Shown here in pieces: positions 7,643-15,932 of a stretch of DNA of 48,486 nt. The stretch's first letter is position 1. Each line of letters opens with the position of its first letter. The DNA lies in assembly GCA_023473785.1 (NCBI GenBank), contig JAMCYD010000001.1, positions 1-48,486 on the forward strand. Direction: 5' to 3'. Source of the DNA: Patescibacteria group bacterium. Its GTDB lineage: Bacteria; Patescibacteriota; Microgenomatia; Levybacterales; UBA12049. Below the pieces are notes generated by a model. It was not told where the DNA came from, did not search any database, and saw only the letters and a list, made by a program, of their open reading frames with translations. Both the position numbers and the translations under genes were made by a program.

Positions 7643-8686
7643 ATGAGGTCGCATGAATCCCAGCCCTTAAATCTTGATATACCAAATACCGATCTTATTG
7701 AAGATTTAAAAAGAAAACATCTCATAAAAGATGGTTCTCCTTTTTGGTGGGGAACTGATAATCTTCCTGATCCAAGAGAATATATGCCCTTTGGGGAGTT
7801 TCTTGGAAAACTGGCTCATATAGGAATTGCAAAAACGACGACATATAGAAGAAGCATGTGGGGAGATCCAGATCTAGAGCATGATATTTACTTATATCCC
7901 CAGCCTCGTGTTCCGATGACTGTTATGGAGCTTGAAGTGAATGGACGATCCCTGCCCTTACTAATAACAGCAAGGCCGTATCATGAGAAAGAACTTCGCT
8001 CAGAGCCATTTAGCCGTTTTTTGCGTGAGCATCCAACTATTGATGATTTACGGGGATATGTGGCATCAGGTGGAACGGTAGAGCTTCCCGGACATTTTTA
8101 TCCTCACGTAAGAGGATTATTTGCCGGAAGAAGAGGTAATAATTACTTCTGGTATCTTATGCATATTACTGGTTTTCGGTTTGGAGATGATGTGAAAAGC
8201 GCAATGAAGAATAAGGGATTTCCATTTATCGGTTTTCACGAGCCCTGGTATGCGGCAAATAGAACTTATTATGATGTATGGTCTGAGTTGGAAGGAAAAT
8301 CAGATTTGGTAGACACGGGAAGGCCACGATGGATTGACTTTGAAGCAACTGAAGTGTCTGCTGAAAAATTTATTAAAGATCATAATAATTCAGATTTATT
8401 ATTGTTTTACCCCCTAAGAGTAGAGGGAATAGAGAAAACTCTTCCTCTTGCCATAGCCTCAAAATCGCACAAAGAAAGTATTATAAGAAAACCTATTGTA
8501 CTAGGAATTTATGCAGAGAACGGTTTAACTGGGAGGTGTAGAAGAGGTGGAATAATCAGGATAAAAGACAGACAACTTGCGCAGACAATAAGTACGGCTA
8601 TTTCAGAAGAGTTCGGAATTCCAGTTGACACCTTGCTTTTTACTCCGCAAAAAGGAAAACCAAAATACGAAAGAATATCAACTTAG
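7643..8686 (+). CDS. Hypothetical protein, 347 residues
   Basis: No family is recognised. It is a soluble protein rich in aromatic residues and histidine (SPFWWGTDNLPDPREYMPFGEF, VELPGHFYPHVRGLFAGRRGNNYFWYL, GFHEPWYAANRTYYDVW). The C-terminal third alternates strands and helices (RLAQTISTAISEEFGIPVDTLLF). Nothing suggests membrane insertion or secretion. The frame opens upstream at 7619, but the promoter position makes ATG 7643 the better start. It is a single-gene unit upstream of guaB, which has its own promoter. The protein could be a lineage-specific enzyme; no catalytic motif could be assigned. Confidence 0.72.
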   Translation: MRSHESQPLNLDIPNTDLIEDLKRKHLIKDGSPFWWGTDNLPDPREYMPFGEFLGKLAHIGIAKTTTYRRSMWGDPDLEHDIYLYPQPRVPMTVMELEVNGRSLPLLITARPYHEKELRSEPFSRFLREHPTIDDLRGYVASGGTVELPGHFYPHVRGLFAGRRGNNYFWYLMHITGFRFGDDVKSAMKNKGFPFIGFHEPWYAANRTYYDVWSELEGKSDLVDTGRPRWIDFEATEVSAEKFIKDHNNSDLLLFYPLRVEGIEKTLPLAIASKSHKESIIRKPIVLGIYAENGLTGRCRRGGIIRIKDRQLAQTISTAISEEFGIPVDTLLFTPQKGKPKYERIST

Positions 8687-8706
8687 TTAATTTTTATCTC
8701 GCTCGC

Positions 8707-8735
8707 TTGACAAAAAGAACAATTACATATATAGT
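8707..8735 (+). promoter_or_regulatory. TTGACA-17-TATAGT promoter of guaBA
   Basis: -35 TTGACA (8707-8712), exactly 17 bases, -10 TATAGT (8730-8735). The guaB ATG begins 5 bases after the -10, so the first transcribed base should be at or next to the A of the start codon. Confidence 0.75.
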
Positions 8736-8740
8736 AAAGT

Positions 8741-9880
8741 ATGGAGCCTCAAAAATTCGGACTACCTCTTGGGCTTACTTTTGATGATGTTCTTCTTCTG
8801 CCTGACTACTCGGATTTCGTACGGCAGGAAATTGATCTTTCAGCAAGTCTCACCAGGAAAATAAAACTTTCGATTCCCTTTGTTTCTGCTCCCATGGATA
8901 CGGTTACCCAGGCAAAACTCGCAATTGCTTTGGCAAAAATAGGAGGCATTGGCGTAATTCATAGAAATTTATCAGTTGAGGATCAGGCAAGGGAAGTTGG
9001 AAAAGTCAAAAAAGAAAAGCTTCTTGTCGGAGCAGCAGTGGGGGCAAGCAGTTTTGAGGAAAGAGTAAAAGCACTTATCAAAGCCGGCGCGGACGTGATT
9101 GTGGTTGATTCAGCTCACGGATTTTCAAAAGGAGTTATTGAAGCAACAAAATATATTAAAAAGAATTTTAAAGTAGAAGTTATTTCGGGAAATATTGCCA
9201 CAGCCGATGGGGCAAAAGCACTTATCAAAGCCGGCGCTGATGCCTTGCGAGTTGGTATGGGTCCGGGTGCAATATGTACGACAAGAATTATATCGGGAAT
9301 GGGCGTTCCTCAAATAACAGCCTTATTTGAGATTTATAAAGTTTCCAAAGAAGCTAGGATTCCCATTATTGCAGACGGGGGAATAAGATACTCAGGAGAT
9401 ATGGTAAAAGCTTTGGCAGCTGGCGCCTCAACTGTTATGATGGGCGGATTTTTTGCACAAGCCCAGGAATCTCCGGGTAAGACAGTTTTGCTCAGAAGAG
9501 AACAGGTTCCAAGCAGGTTTCTAAGTGTGTTTAATAAAAAACATGAAACATACCGTTTCAAGGAATATAGGGGCATGGGATCTCAGGCTGCGATGAGGAA
9601 GGGTGTTAGGGTGAAATCAGAGGATGAGTTTCACGGAAAAAGCTATAAAGACAGAGTGCTTATTGCAGAAGGAATTGAGGGCCTGGTTCCCGTAAAAGGA
9701 ACGGTCAAGGAATTAGTAGATCAGGTGGTAGGCGGTATAAAATCGGGAATGTATTATGTCGGAGCAAAAAATTTAAAACAACTTTGGGAGAAGGCACGCT
9801 TTATGCAAATTACCCAAGCCTCTTTAACAGAAAGCCACCCCCACAGTATTTTAATTACCGATTCTGGAAAAAATTATTAA
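8741..9880 (+). CDS. guaB: IMP dehydrogenase, CBS-less form
   Basis: IMP dehydrogenase oxidises IMP to XMP with NAD+, the first step towards GMP. The 379-residue protein has the TIM barrel: TFDDVLLLP at the N terminus, the nucleotide loop GPGAICTTR with catalytic Cys179, the phosphate site ADGGIRYSGD, YRGMGS, and ESHPHSI near the end. The usual two CBS domains (about 120 residues) are absent: VGKVKKEKLLVGAAVG closes the gap at residues 86-101. The catalytic Arg-Tyr of the flap (RYF in typical enzymes) is not recognisable; KSYKDRVLIAEG occupies that region. A GMP reductase role is the alternative, but cotranscription with guaA (stop and start share a base) favours IMP dehydrogenase. Confidence 0.88.
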   Translation: MEPQKFGLPLGLTFDDVLLLPDYSDFVRQEIDLSASLTRKIKLSIPFVSAPMDTVTQAKLAIALAKIGGIGVIHRNLSVEDQAREVGKVKKEKLLVGAAVGASSFEERVKALIKAGADVIVVDSAHGFSKGVIEATKYIKKNFKVEVISGNIATADGAKALIKAGADALRVGMGPGAICTTRIISGMGVPQITALFEIYKVSKEARIPIIADGGIRYSGDMVKALAAGASTVMMGGFFAQAQESPGKTVLLRREQVPSRFLSVFNKKHETYRFKEYRGMGSQAAMRKGVRVKSEDEFHGKSYKDRVLIAEGIEGLVPVKGTVKELVDQVVGGIKSGMYYVGAKNLKQLWEKARFMQITQASLTESHPHSILITDSGKNY

Positions 9881-11403
9881 TGATAATAATTGTTGATTTT
9901 GGTTCCCAGACAACACATCTTATCTCCCGTCGTATTAAGGAACTTGGAGCACCATGCAAGGTTATTGTTCCAGAAAACATAAAAGAAATAAATAAAAAAG
10001 AAACCAAAGGCATAATCTTATCCGGAGGCCCGGCATCTGTATATGCAAAAGGCGCACCATCTATTGATCCAGAGATTTTTTCTTTTAATATTCCCATTCT
10101 TGGAATTTGTTACGGATTTCAGTTAATGGCAAAGCTTCTTGGAGGGAAAGTAGTAGCCGGTAAAAGGGAATACGGACCAGCCGGTTTGAAAATTTCAAAT
10201 TTCAAATTTCAAATTTCAAATGGATTGCCAAAGGCGTTTGTTGTTTGGATGAGTCATGGAGATGAGATAATAGAGCTGCCTAAAGGCTTTACGACGATTG
10301 GTTCAACCGAACATTTCCCGTTTGCGTTTGTGAATAATTTGAAGAAAAAAATCATTGGCGTTCAGTTTCACCCTGAAGTAGAACACACGGAATTTGGCAG
10401 CGTAGTGCTTAAAAATTTTATCGAAATTTGCAATATAAAAACAGCGGAACATCTTATAGATACAGAAGAAATTGAAAAAAATATAAAAAAGATAGCTGGA
10501 GAAAGCTATGTCATCGGTGCCGTTTCGGGAGGAGTCGACTCAACTGTGGCTTCGACTCTAGCAGCAAATGCAATTGGCAAAAAGTTTATTCCAATTTATG
10601 TTGACAACGGACTGATGAGAGCTGGCACAAGGGAACATTTAAAAGAAATCTTCGACCACATAGGTATAAATCTTAGAATAATAGATGCAAAGAAAGAAAC
10701 ACTTATCAAGCTAAAAGGAGTTACTAGTCCTGAGGAGAAAAGAATGTTAATTGGAAAATCCTACATCAGGGTTTTTGAAAAAGAGATGAAAAGACTAGTA
10801 AAACAGGGTAAAAATGTTGAATATCTTCTTCAGGGAACAATTTATTCAGATGTGATAGAAAGTAAGGGAACAAAACATGCGGCGAAAATAAAAAGTCATC
10901 ATAATGTAGGAGGACTGCCAAAAAATATGAAATTAAAACTATTAGAACCTCTTCGCCATCTATATAAAGATGAAGTACGAAGGCTTGGAAAGAAGCTCGG
11001 ATTACCAGAAGATTTTGTCCGAAAACAACCATTTCCCGGACCAGGATATGCAGTGAGAATTCGAGGAGAAGTAACTGCGCAAAGACTTCAGCGGGAAAAA
11101 CAAGCAGATGCCATTGTTCTTGCAGAGCTTGAAAAAGCAGGAGTTTTGCAGAACGTCTTTTTGTCTTTTCCGGTAATGACAAGTGCTTATTCAACCGCTG
11201 TAAAAGGGGACGGTAGGCAATTTGGAGAGGTGATTGCTCTTAGAATTATAGAATCAAAAGACATTATGACAACAACGTGGGCAAGACTTCCCTATGATTT
11301 ATTGCAAAAGATTTCATCAAGGATTGTTAATGAAGTTCCCGGTATCTCAAGGGTTGTTTACGACATTACTACAAAACCTCCTGCGACAATGGAGTGGGAA
11401 TGA
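9880..11403 (+). CDS. guaA: GMP synthase (glutamine-hydrolysing)
   Basis: GuaA amidates XMP to GMP. The 507-residue protein has the glutamine amidotransferase domain with nucleophile Cys78 (ILGICYGFQ) and GVQFHPEVEHTEFG, the ATP-pyrophosphatase domain with SGGVDST (216-222), and the C-terminal dimerisation domain ending TTKPPATMEWE. The reading frame extends to 9784, but ATG 9880 begins MIIIVDFGSQ, the normal N terminus, and overlaps the guaB stop as TAATG. Residues 104-114 (KISNFKFQISN), in the linker before VVWMSHGDE, are encoded by four tandem AATTTCA heptamers, an in-frame repeat insertion. Confidence 0.96.
   Translation: MIIIVDFGSQTTHLISRRIKELGAPCKVIVPENIKEINKKETKGIILSGGPASVYAKGAPSIDPEIFSFNIPILGICYGFQLMAKLLGGKVVAGKREYGPAGLKISNFKFQISNGLPKAFVVWMSHGDEIIELPKGFTTIGSTEHFPFAFVNNLKKKIIGVQFHPEVEHTEFGSVVLKNFIEICNIKTAEHLIDTEEIEKNIKKIAGESYVIGAVSGGVDSTVASTLAANAIGKKFIPIYVDNGLMRAGTREHLKEIFDHIGINLRIIDAKKETLIKLKGVTSPEEKRMLIGKSYIRVFEKEMKRLVKQGKNVEYLLQGTIYSDVIESKGTKHAAKIKSHHNVGGLPKNMKLKLLEPLRHLYKDEVRRLGKKLGLPEDFVRKQPFPGPGYAVRIRGEVTAQRLQREKQADAIVLAELEKAGVLQNVFLSFPVMTSAYSTAVKGDGRQFGEVIALRIIESKDIMTTTWARLPYDLLQKISSRIVNEVPGISRVVYDITTKPPATMEWE
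10191..10221. repeat. Tandem heptamer AATTTCA x4 inside guaA
   Basis: Four perfect copies of AATTTCA (10191-10218) plus a partial fifth, encoding SNFKFQISN in the glutaminase domain linker. It belongs to a family of heptamer tracts seen at eight other places in the window. Confidence 0.85.
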
Positions 11404-11408
11404 TATTA

Positions 11409-11436
11409 AATTAAAAATTATGATTTACGCTTATGG
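11409..11436. repeat. Degenerate heptamer tract at the guaA/purB junction
   Basis: AATTAAA AATTATG ATTTACG CTTATGG, four loosely related 7-base units spanning the intergenic gap and the last codons of purB. This is weaker than the other tracts. Confidence 0.35.
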
Positions 11437-12773
11437 GAAACTTTTATTTTGCGACTAAATACTACGCCAGCCCGTTTGAAAGCAATGTCAATATTTCTCA
11501 AATAAAAATTTGGATCAAAAAGTTGTTCTAGTTCCCTAGTATCTATATGTTGACTTATCAAAGGATCCATAATCGCCAATTCTAAAAGTTGTGTTTTTGT
11601 ATCCATTGCTTTTTGAGCAAGACCTTTCACCAGTTCATAGGCTTCTGTTCTTGGTAATCCTTTGTCTAGCAATGCGTTTAGTAAACGGGAACTAAAAATT
11701 GCCCCATAAGTTTTGCCAAGATTTTCAAGCATTCTTTGGGGATAGGTTTCTAACCCATCAATAACTTCTCTCATTAACTTTGCGGCATACATAAGACCTC
11801 CAAACGCATCGGGAAAAGTAAATCTTTCAGTGGAAGAGTGGCTTATATCTCTTTCAAGCCATGGTATTGCCGCATCAAGTTCTTCCGCTGCTGCTCCTCG
11901 GACTCTCCTATTGAGCCCATCGATGCGTTCTGTTAACTCGGTGTTTCTTTTGTGAGGCATTGAGCTTGATCCTTGTTGAGAAGCCGCATCAAAAGGTTCA
12001 CGCACCTCTCCCACTTCAGTCATTGCAAGTAATCTTACATTCATTGCAATGCGTGCCAAAGTAGCTGAATTAACTGCCATAAGAGAAAGAACCTCAGCAT
12101 GTCTATCTCGGCTAATTATTTGAGTTGGCGCAGGATCGGGTTTTAGGCCTAATTTTCTAAGAGCAAGTTCTTCAAGCTTCGGTTCGATAAATACATTTGT
12201 ACCTATTTCTCCTGATAATTTCCCAAAAGAAATTACTTCTTTAGATCTATCTATCCTCTCCACACCTCGTCCTACTTCTGCGTACCAACCTAATAATTGG
12301 CGGCCAAATGTCTGAGGAATTGCCTGTTGAGTATGTGTTCTTCCAATCTGCAACGTGCCTTTATATTTTATAGCCTTTTTCTTTAGTGAGACTCCTAGTC
12401 CTATAAATTCATTTCTAACTAGATTAAGAGCATCAATTGTCTGTAAAGCAAGACTGGTGTCAAGGACATCGGAGCTAGTAAGTCCTTTATGAAGAAAGTT
12501 TCCTACGTCTTTAGGAAGTCTTCCCTGGACTCTTCTAAGCAACTTATTTGTTTCATGTCCTTTGGCTTCATTTAAAGCTGCAATATCTTCTATAGATAGT
12601 TCTAATGCAGCATTAATTTGCATTAATTGCGTTTCTGTCGGTTCTCCATACAGCTTATGACTTGCTTCGCATTGGGCTCCCCAAATTTTTACTTGTGCAC
12701 GGAAATATCCCTCTGGTTCCCAAAGTCTTTCCATATCGGGGACTTGTCCTGCGTAGCGTTCTGGTAATGGCAT
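11418..12773 (-). CDS. purB: Adenylosuccinate lyase
   Basis: PurB splits adenylosuccinate to AMP and fumarate (and SAICAR to AICAR in the de novo route). The 451 residues cover the fumarase/aspartase-fold: TSSDVLDTSLALQ (about 88-100), IGRTHTQQAIPQTFG with the catalytic His region, and the signature loop GSSSMPHKRNTELTERI near residue 265-280. The loop normally reads MPHKRNP; here Thr replaces Pro. It converges on guaA with 14 bases between stops and lies 41 bases downstream of purA, from which it has a separate promoter. Confidence 0.95.
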   Translation of the reverse strand: MPLPERYAGQVPDMERLWEPEGYFRAQVKIWGAQCEASHKLYGEPTETQLMQINAALELSIEDIAALNEAKGHETNKLLRRVQGRLPKDVGNFLHKGLTSSDVLDTSLALQTIDALNLVRNEFIGLGVSLKKKAIKYKGTLQIGRTHTQQAIPQTFGRQLLGWYAEVGRGVERIDRSKEVISFGKLSGEIGTNVFIEPKLEELALRKLGLKPDPAPTQIISRDRHAEVLSLMAVNSATLARIAMNVRLLAMTEVGEVREPFDAASQQGSSSMPHKRNTELTERIDGLNRRVRGAAAEELDAAIPWLERDISHSSTERFTFPDAFGGLMYAAKLMREVIDGLETYPQRMLENLGKTYGAIFSSRLLNALLDKGLPRTEAYELVKGLAQKAMDTKTQLLELAIMDPLISQHIDTRELEQLFDPNFYLRNIDIAFKRAGVVFSRKIKVSHKRKS

Positions 12774-12789
12774 ATAAATTTACGTTCGT

Positions 12790-12818
12790 ACTATATTTTA
12801 TTAGCAGATTAAAGTCAA
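12790..12818 (-). promoter_or_regulatory. TTGACT-17-TATAGT promoter of purB
   Basis: On the minus strand, -35 TTGACT (12813-12818), 17 bases, -10 TATAGT (12790-12795), 16 bases before the purB ATG. The -35 overlaps the end of purA. Confidence 0.55.
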
Positions 12819-14086
12819 ATTTTTATAATCTCGGTTCTTTCGCCTCCGGTTGAAACATATTTAATTTTTGTTCCTGCCAATTTTTCAATTCCTTTCAAAT
12901 ATTCTTTTGCTTCAATGGGTAAGTCAGCATATTTTTTAATACCCTTTGTCGGTTTTTTCCATCCTTTAAAAGTTTTGTAAACCGGTTTAACTCTACTTAG
13001 AAATACGGCATCTCCGGCAGAATAATTAACCTTTTTACCATCATATGTATATGAAGTGCAGACTTTAATTTGAGGAAATCCGTCCAAGACATCAAGTTTA
13101 GTGATAGCAAGACCTGTATAGCCGTTGATCTGACTGGCAAAACGAATAAGTTCAATATCAAGCCAGCCACATCTTCTCTTTCTTCCGGTCGTTGTTCCAA
13201 ACTCGTTACCTTTTTCTCTTAATTTTTCGCCAACGCTTTCAAAAAGCTCAGTTGGGAAAGGACCTGATCCGACCCGTGTCGTGTAAGCCTTAACTACGCC
13301 AATGATATTATTTATATCCCTTGGGGGTATCCCAGCGCCTGCTGTTACCCCGCCTGATAAAACAGTTGATGCGCTTACAAATGGGTAAGTGCCCCAATCA
13401 TTGTCCAGAAAAACTCCATGAGCTCCTTCTAAGAGAATTTCTTTTTTATTCTTTATTGCATTTTGAAGCAGGGGATAGACTTCGGCAACATAGGGTTTTA
13501 TTTTTTCTCTAATTTTTAGAAAATGATCAGCGATTTCATTTTTTGAAAGTTTTTTCTCTCCCAAGGCAGTTAAAATTTTGTTCTTAAGAATAAGCTGGGT
13601 TTCAAGTTTTTCCAAAAACCCTGTTTTGCTTAAGAGATCGGCAATTCTTATGCCGTTGTAACTTACCTTGTCAGCGTAAGTTGGTCCAATACCTCTTCCT
13701 GTTGTGCCGGTTTTTTTCTTCCCTTTTGCTTCTTCGTAAAGTCTGTCAAGAATTTTATGATACGGCATTATGAGATGACAGCGTGGAGAAATAAAAAGTC
13801 TTCCTTTTGTTTTTATTCCGGATTTTTCAAGAGACTCAATCTCCGAGACTAAAACCTCCAAATCAAGTATTACGCCGTTTGATATTATTGCTTTGCTTTT
13901 CTCATTGAAAATTCCCGAAGGGACAAGATGCATGGGGAATTTACCTAATTTATTAATAACCGTATGTCCGGCGTTGTTTCCCCCATGAAATCTGACAACA
14001 TAGTCTGATTTAAGAGAAAGATAATCAATTATTTTGCCTTTGCCTTCATCTCCCCATTGAGAGCCGATTACTAAAGTTACTGCCAC
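12815..14086 (-). CDS. purA: Adenylosuccinate synthetase
   Basis: PurA joins IMP and aspartate using GTP, the first step from IMP to AMP. The 423-residue protein has the N-terminal WGDEGKGKIID phosphate loop, HGGNNAGHTV with the catalytic His, GTTGRGIGPTYADK (about residues 127-140), and the GTP-specificity TKLDVLDG motif. The start is GTG at 14086; a -10 TAAAAT lies 9 bases upstream. It is divergent from dnaG. With guaB, guaA and purB the window holds the full set of steps from IMP to both AMP and GMP. Confidence 0.96.
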   Translation of the reverse strand: MAVTLVIGSQWGDEGKGKIIDYLSLKSDYVVRFHGGNNAGHTVINKLGKFPMHLVPSGIFNEKSKAIISNGVILDLEVLVSEIESLEKSGIKTKGRLFISPRCHLIMPYHKILDRLYEEAKGKKKTGTTGRGIGPTYADKVSYNGIRIADLLSKTGFLEKLETQLILKNKILTALGEKKLSKNEIADHFLKIREKIKPYVAEVYPLLQNAIKNKKEILLEGAHGVFLDNDWGTYPFVSASTVLSGGVTAGAGIPPRDINNIIGVVKAYTTRVGSGPFPTELFESVGEKLREKGNEFGTTTGRKRRCGWLDIELIRFASQINGYTGLAITKLDVLDGFPQIKVCTSYTYDGKKVNYSAGDAVFLSRVKPVYKTFKGWKKPTKGIKKYADLPIEAKEYLKGIEKLAGTKIKYVSTGGERTEIIKI

Positions 14087-14095
14087 AGCAAGAGT

Positions 14096-14101
14096 ATTTT
14101 A
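14096..14101 (-). promoter_or_regulatory. -10 element of purA
   Basis: TAAAAT on the minus strand, 9 bases before the GTG start. No clear -35 or TG extension was found. Confidence 0.4.
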
Positions 14102-14132
14102 AGTTAGATCGATATGAAAAGCAATAAGGAAG

Positions 14133-14141
14133 TGGTAAAAT
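14133..14141 (+). promoter_or_regulatory. Extended -10 promoter of dnaG
   Basis: TGGTAAAAT, ending 9 bases before the dnaG ATG. The same variant is used before rpoD and rpsT. Confidence 0.6.
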
Positions 14142-14150
14142 AAACGGGCC

Positions 14151-15911
14151 ATGGATGAGGTTGCAAATGTTCGTGAAAAAATCGATATAGTTTCATTTAT
14201 CAGCGAATATATTCCTCTTAAAAAAGCAGGAAGAAATTTTAAAGCAAATTGCCCTTTCCACAGCGAAAAAACACCATCTTTTGTCGTTTCTCCGGAGCGT
14301 CAGATCTGGCACTGTTTTGGCTGCGGAAAGGGAGGAGATGCTTTCACATTTCTTATGGATTACGATAGCCTTGAGTTTGTCGAGGCGCTTCGCATCTTGG
14401 CTAAAAAGACAGGAATTGAATTACAAGAACACGCGTCTTTTAAAACTGAGACTTCCCAAAAAGAAAGGATATACCGTCTTAATAATCTTGCCTGCGATTT
14501 TTATCATTATCTTCTGACAAAGCATCCGATTGGCAAGCCTGCGCTTTCCTATTTAACAAAAGTCAGGAAAATCGATCCAAGAATCATAGAGACATTTATG
14601 CTTGGTTTTTCTCCGGGAAGAGGAGCTGCCTTATCAAACTATCTTATTGATAAAAAGAAATATAAAAGAGGAGATCTTACAGAGGCAGGATTGTCTTTTG
14701 AGAGAGAAGGAAGAATAGTTGATTTTTTCAGAAATAGAATTATGTTTCCGCTTTTTGACCATAGGGACAATATTGTAGGATTTTCAGGAAGATCAATTGA
14801 TCAAAATAGTCAGGTGGATGGAGGATCAAAGTACGTGAATACCAAAGATACCCCTGCCTATCATAAAGGAAGCATGTTTTTTGGTCTTAATATGGCCAGA
14901 GATGAAATCAAAAAAAACGGTCAAGCGATAATAGTTGAAGGAGAATTTGATGTTATATCTTGCTATGCCGCCGGTATAAAAAATGTAGTTGCTATAAAAG
15001 GAACAGCTCTTACGGATAATCAAGTAACTCTTATTGCAAGGTATGCGCCAAAAGTGACTCTTTGTCTGGATCAGGATGAAGCTGGTTTTGAAGCAATAAG
15101 GAGGAGTCTGCCGGTGCTTGAAAAAAAAGGATTAACAACAACAATTATAAGCCTTGGAAATTTTAAGGATCCGGATGAGGCTATAAGCAGAGATCCATTT
15201 TTCTTCAAAAAATCAGTTAAGAATGAGATTGGTATCTACGATTTTCTAATTGAGCGTTTCTTAAAAAGAGTTGATAAAAAGACAGCCTTAGGGAAGAAAG
15301 AAATTGCCAACAGTCTTCTTCCATTTTTAAGTCTGATTGATAACCAGATTGTCAAAGAGCATTATCTTAAAAACCTGAGTCTTGAACTTGATACTTCATA
15401 TGAAAATCTGGTGCTTGAGATGGAAAAATTGTCTAAAAAAGAAGAGCCAACATCCAGTTTTATCTCAGGCAAAAAAGACAAAAGGGAGAGAAAGGAAGTT
15501 TTGGAAGAATACCTGCTCTCTCTTGTTTTTCAAAGCGAGGACATTGAAGGTTCTTGGAAAATCGCAAATTCAACACTTCTTGACTACTCTTTCGAACTGG
15601 CTTCTTACCAAAAAATTTTTGCTCTTGTTCCTATTTATTTTCAAAATCATAAAGTGTTTCAAAGTAAGCTATTCGGGGAATCACTTCCAAAAGAGATAAT
15701 TTCTGTATTTGATACATGTTTTATATTTCCTCTTCCAAAATTCCAAGATATCGCAAAGTACAATGAGGAATTGGAAAAAGTAGCAAAAGAGCTACGTATC
15801 CTCTATATCAAAAACAAAATTAAGTTTATTAGTCAAAATACAAAAGACGAAAATTATGAAAAAAATCAAAAAGAATTAGCAGCTTTGATAAGTCTTCTGC
15901 CAAAATCCTGA
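14151..15911 (+). CDS. dnaG: DNA primase DnaG
   Basis: DnaG makes RNA primers at the replication fork. The 586-residue protein has the N-terminal CHC2 zinc-binding domain (C34, H37, C55, C58 in NCPFHSEKTPSF and WHCFGCGKGG), the catalytic core (LGFSPGRG, FRNRIMFPLFD, VGFSGR), and the TOPRIM domain (AIIVEGEFDVIS near residue 260; LCLDQDEAG). The C-terminal helicase-interaction part is shorter and diverged. It lies 21 bases upstream of rpoD, recalling the classical macromolecular synthesis operon, although rpoD also has its own -10. Confidence 0.95.
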   Translation: MDEVANVREKIDIVSFISEYIPLKKAGRNFKANCPFHSEKTPSFVVSPERQIWHCFGCGKGGDAFTFLMDYDSLEFVEALRILAKKTGIELQEHASFKTETSQKERIYRLNNLACDFYHYLLTKHPIGKPALSYLTKVRKIDPRIIETFMLGFSPGRGAALSNYLIDKKKYKRGDLTEAGLSFEREGRIVDFFRNRIMFPLFDHRDNIVGFSGRSIDQNSQVDGGSKYVNTKDTPAYHKGSMFFGLNMARDEIKKNGQAIIVEGEFDVISCYAAGIKNVVAIKGTALTDNQVTLIARYAPKVTLCLDQDEAGFEAIRRSLPVLEKKGLTTTIISLGNFKDPDEAISRDPFFFKKSVKNEIGIYDFLIERFLKRVDKKTALGKKEIANSLLPFLSLIDNQIVKEHYLKNLSLELDTSYENLVLEMEKLSKKEEPTSSFISGKKDKRERKEVLEEYLLSLVFQSEDIEGSWKIANSTLLDYSFELASYQKIFALVPIYFQNHKVFQSKLFGESLPKEIISVFDTCFIFPLPKFQDIAKYNEELEKVAKELRILYIKNKIKFISQNTKDENYEKNQKELAALISLLPKS

Positions 15912-15916
15912 TATTG

Positions 15917-15925
15917 TGGTAAAAT
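15917..15925 (+). promoter_or_regulatory. Extended -10 promoter of rpoD
   Basis: TGGTAAAAT between dnaG and rpoD, 7 bases before the rpoD ATG, allowing separate expression of the sigma factor. Confidence 0.6.
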
Positions 15926-15932
15926 AGACTTA

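Noticed and set aside
9784..9879. N-terminal extension of guaA to 9784
   Set aside because: It overlaps guaB by 97 bases and is unlike GuaA N termini. ATG 9880 gives the conserved MIIIVDFGSQ start.
11409..11436. Heptamer tract at the guaA/purB junction as a strong repeat
   Set aside because: Units share only loose similarity. It is listed at low confidence and not counted in the main argument.
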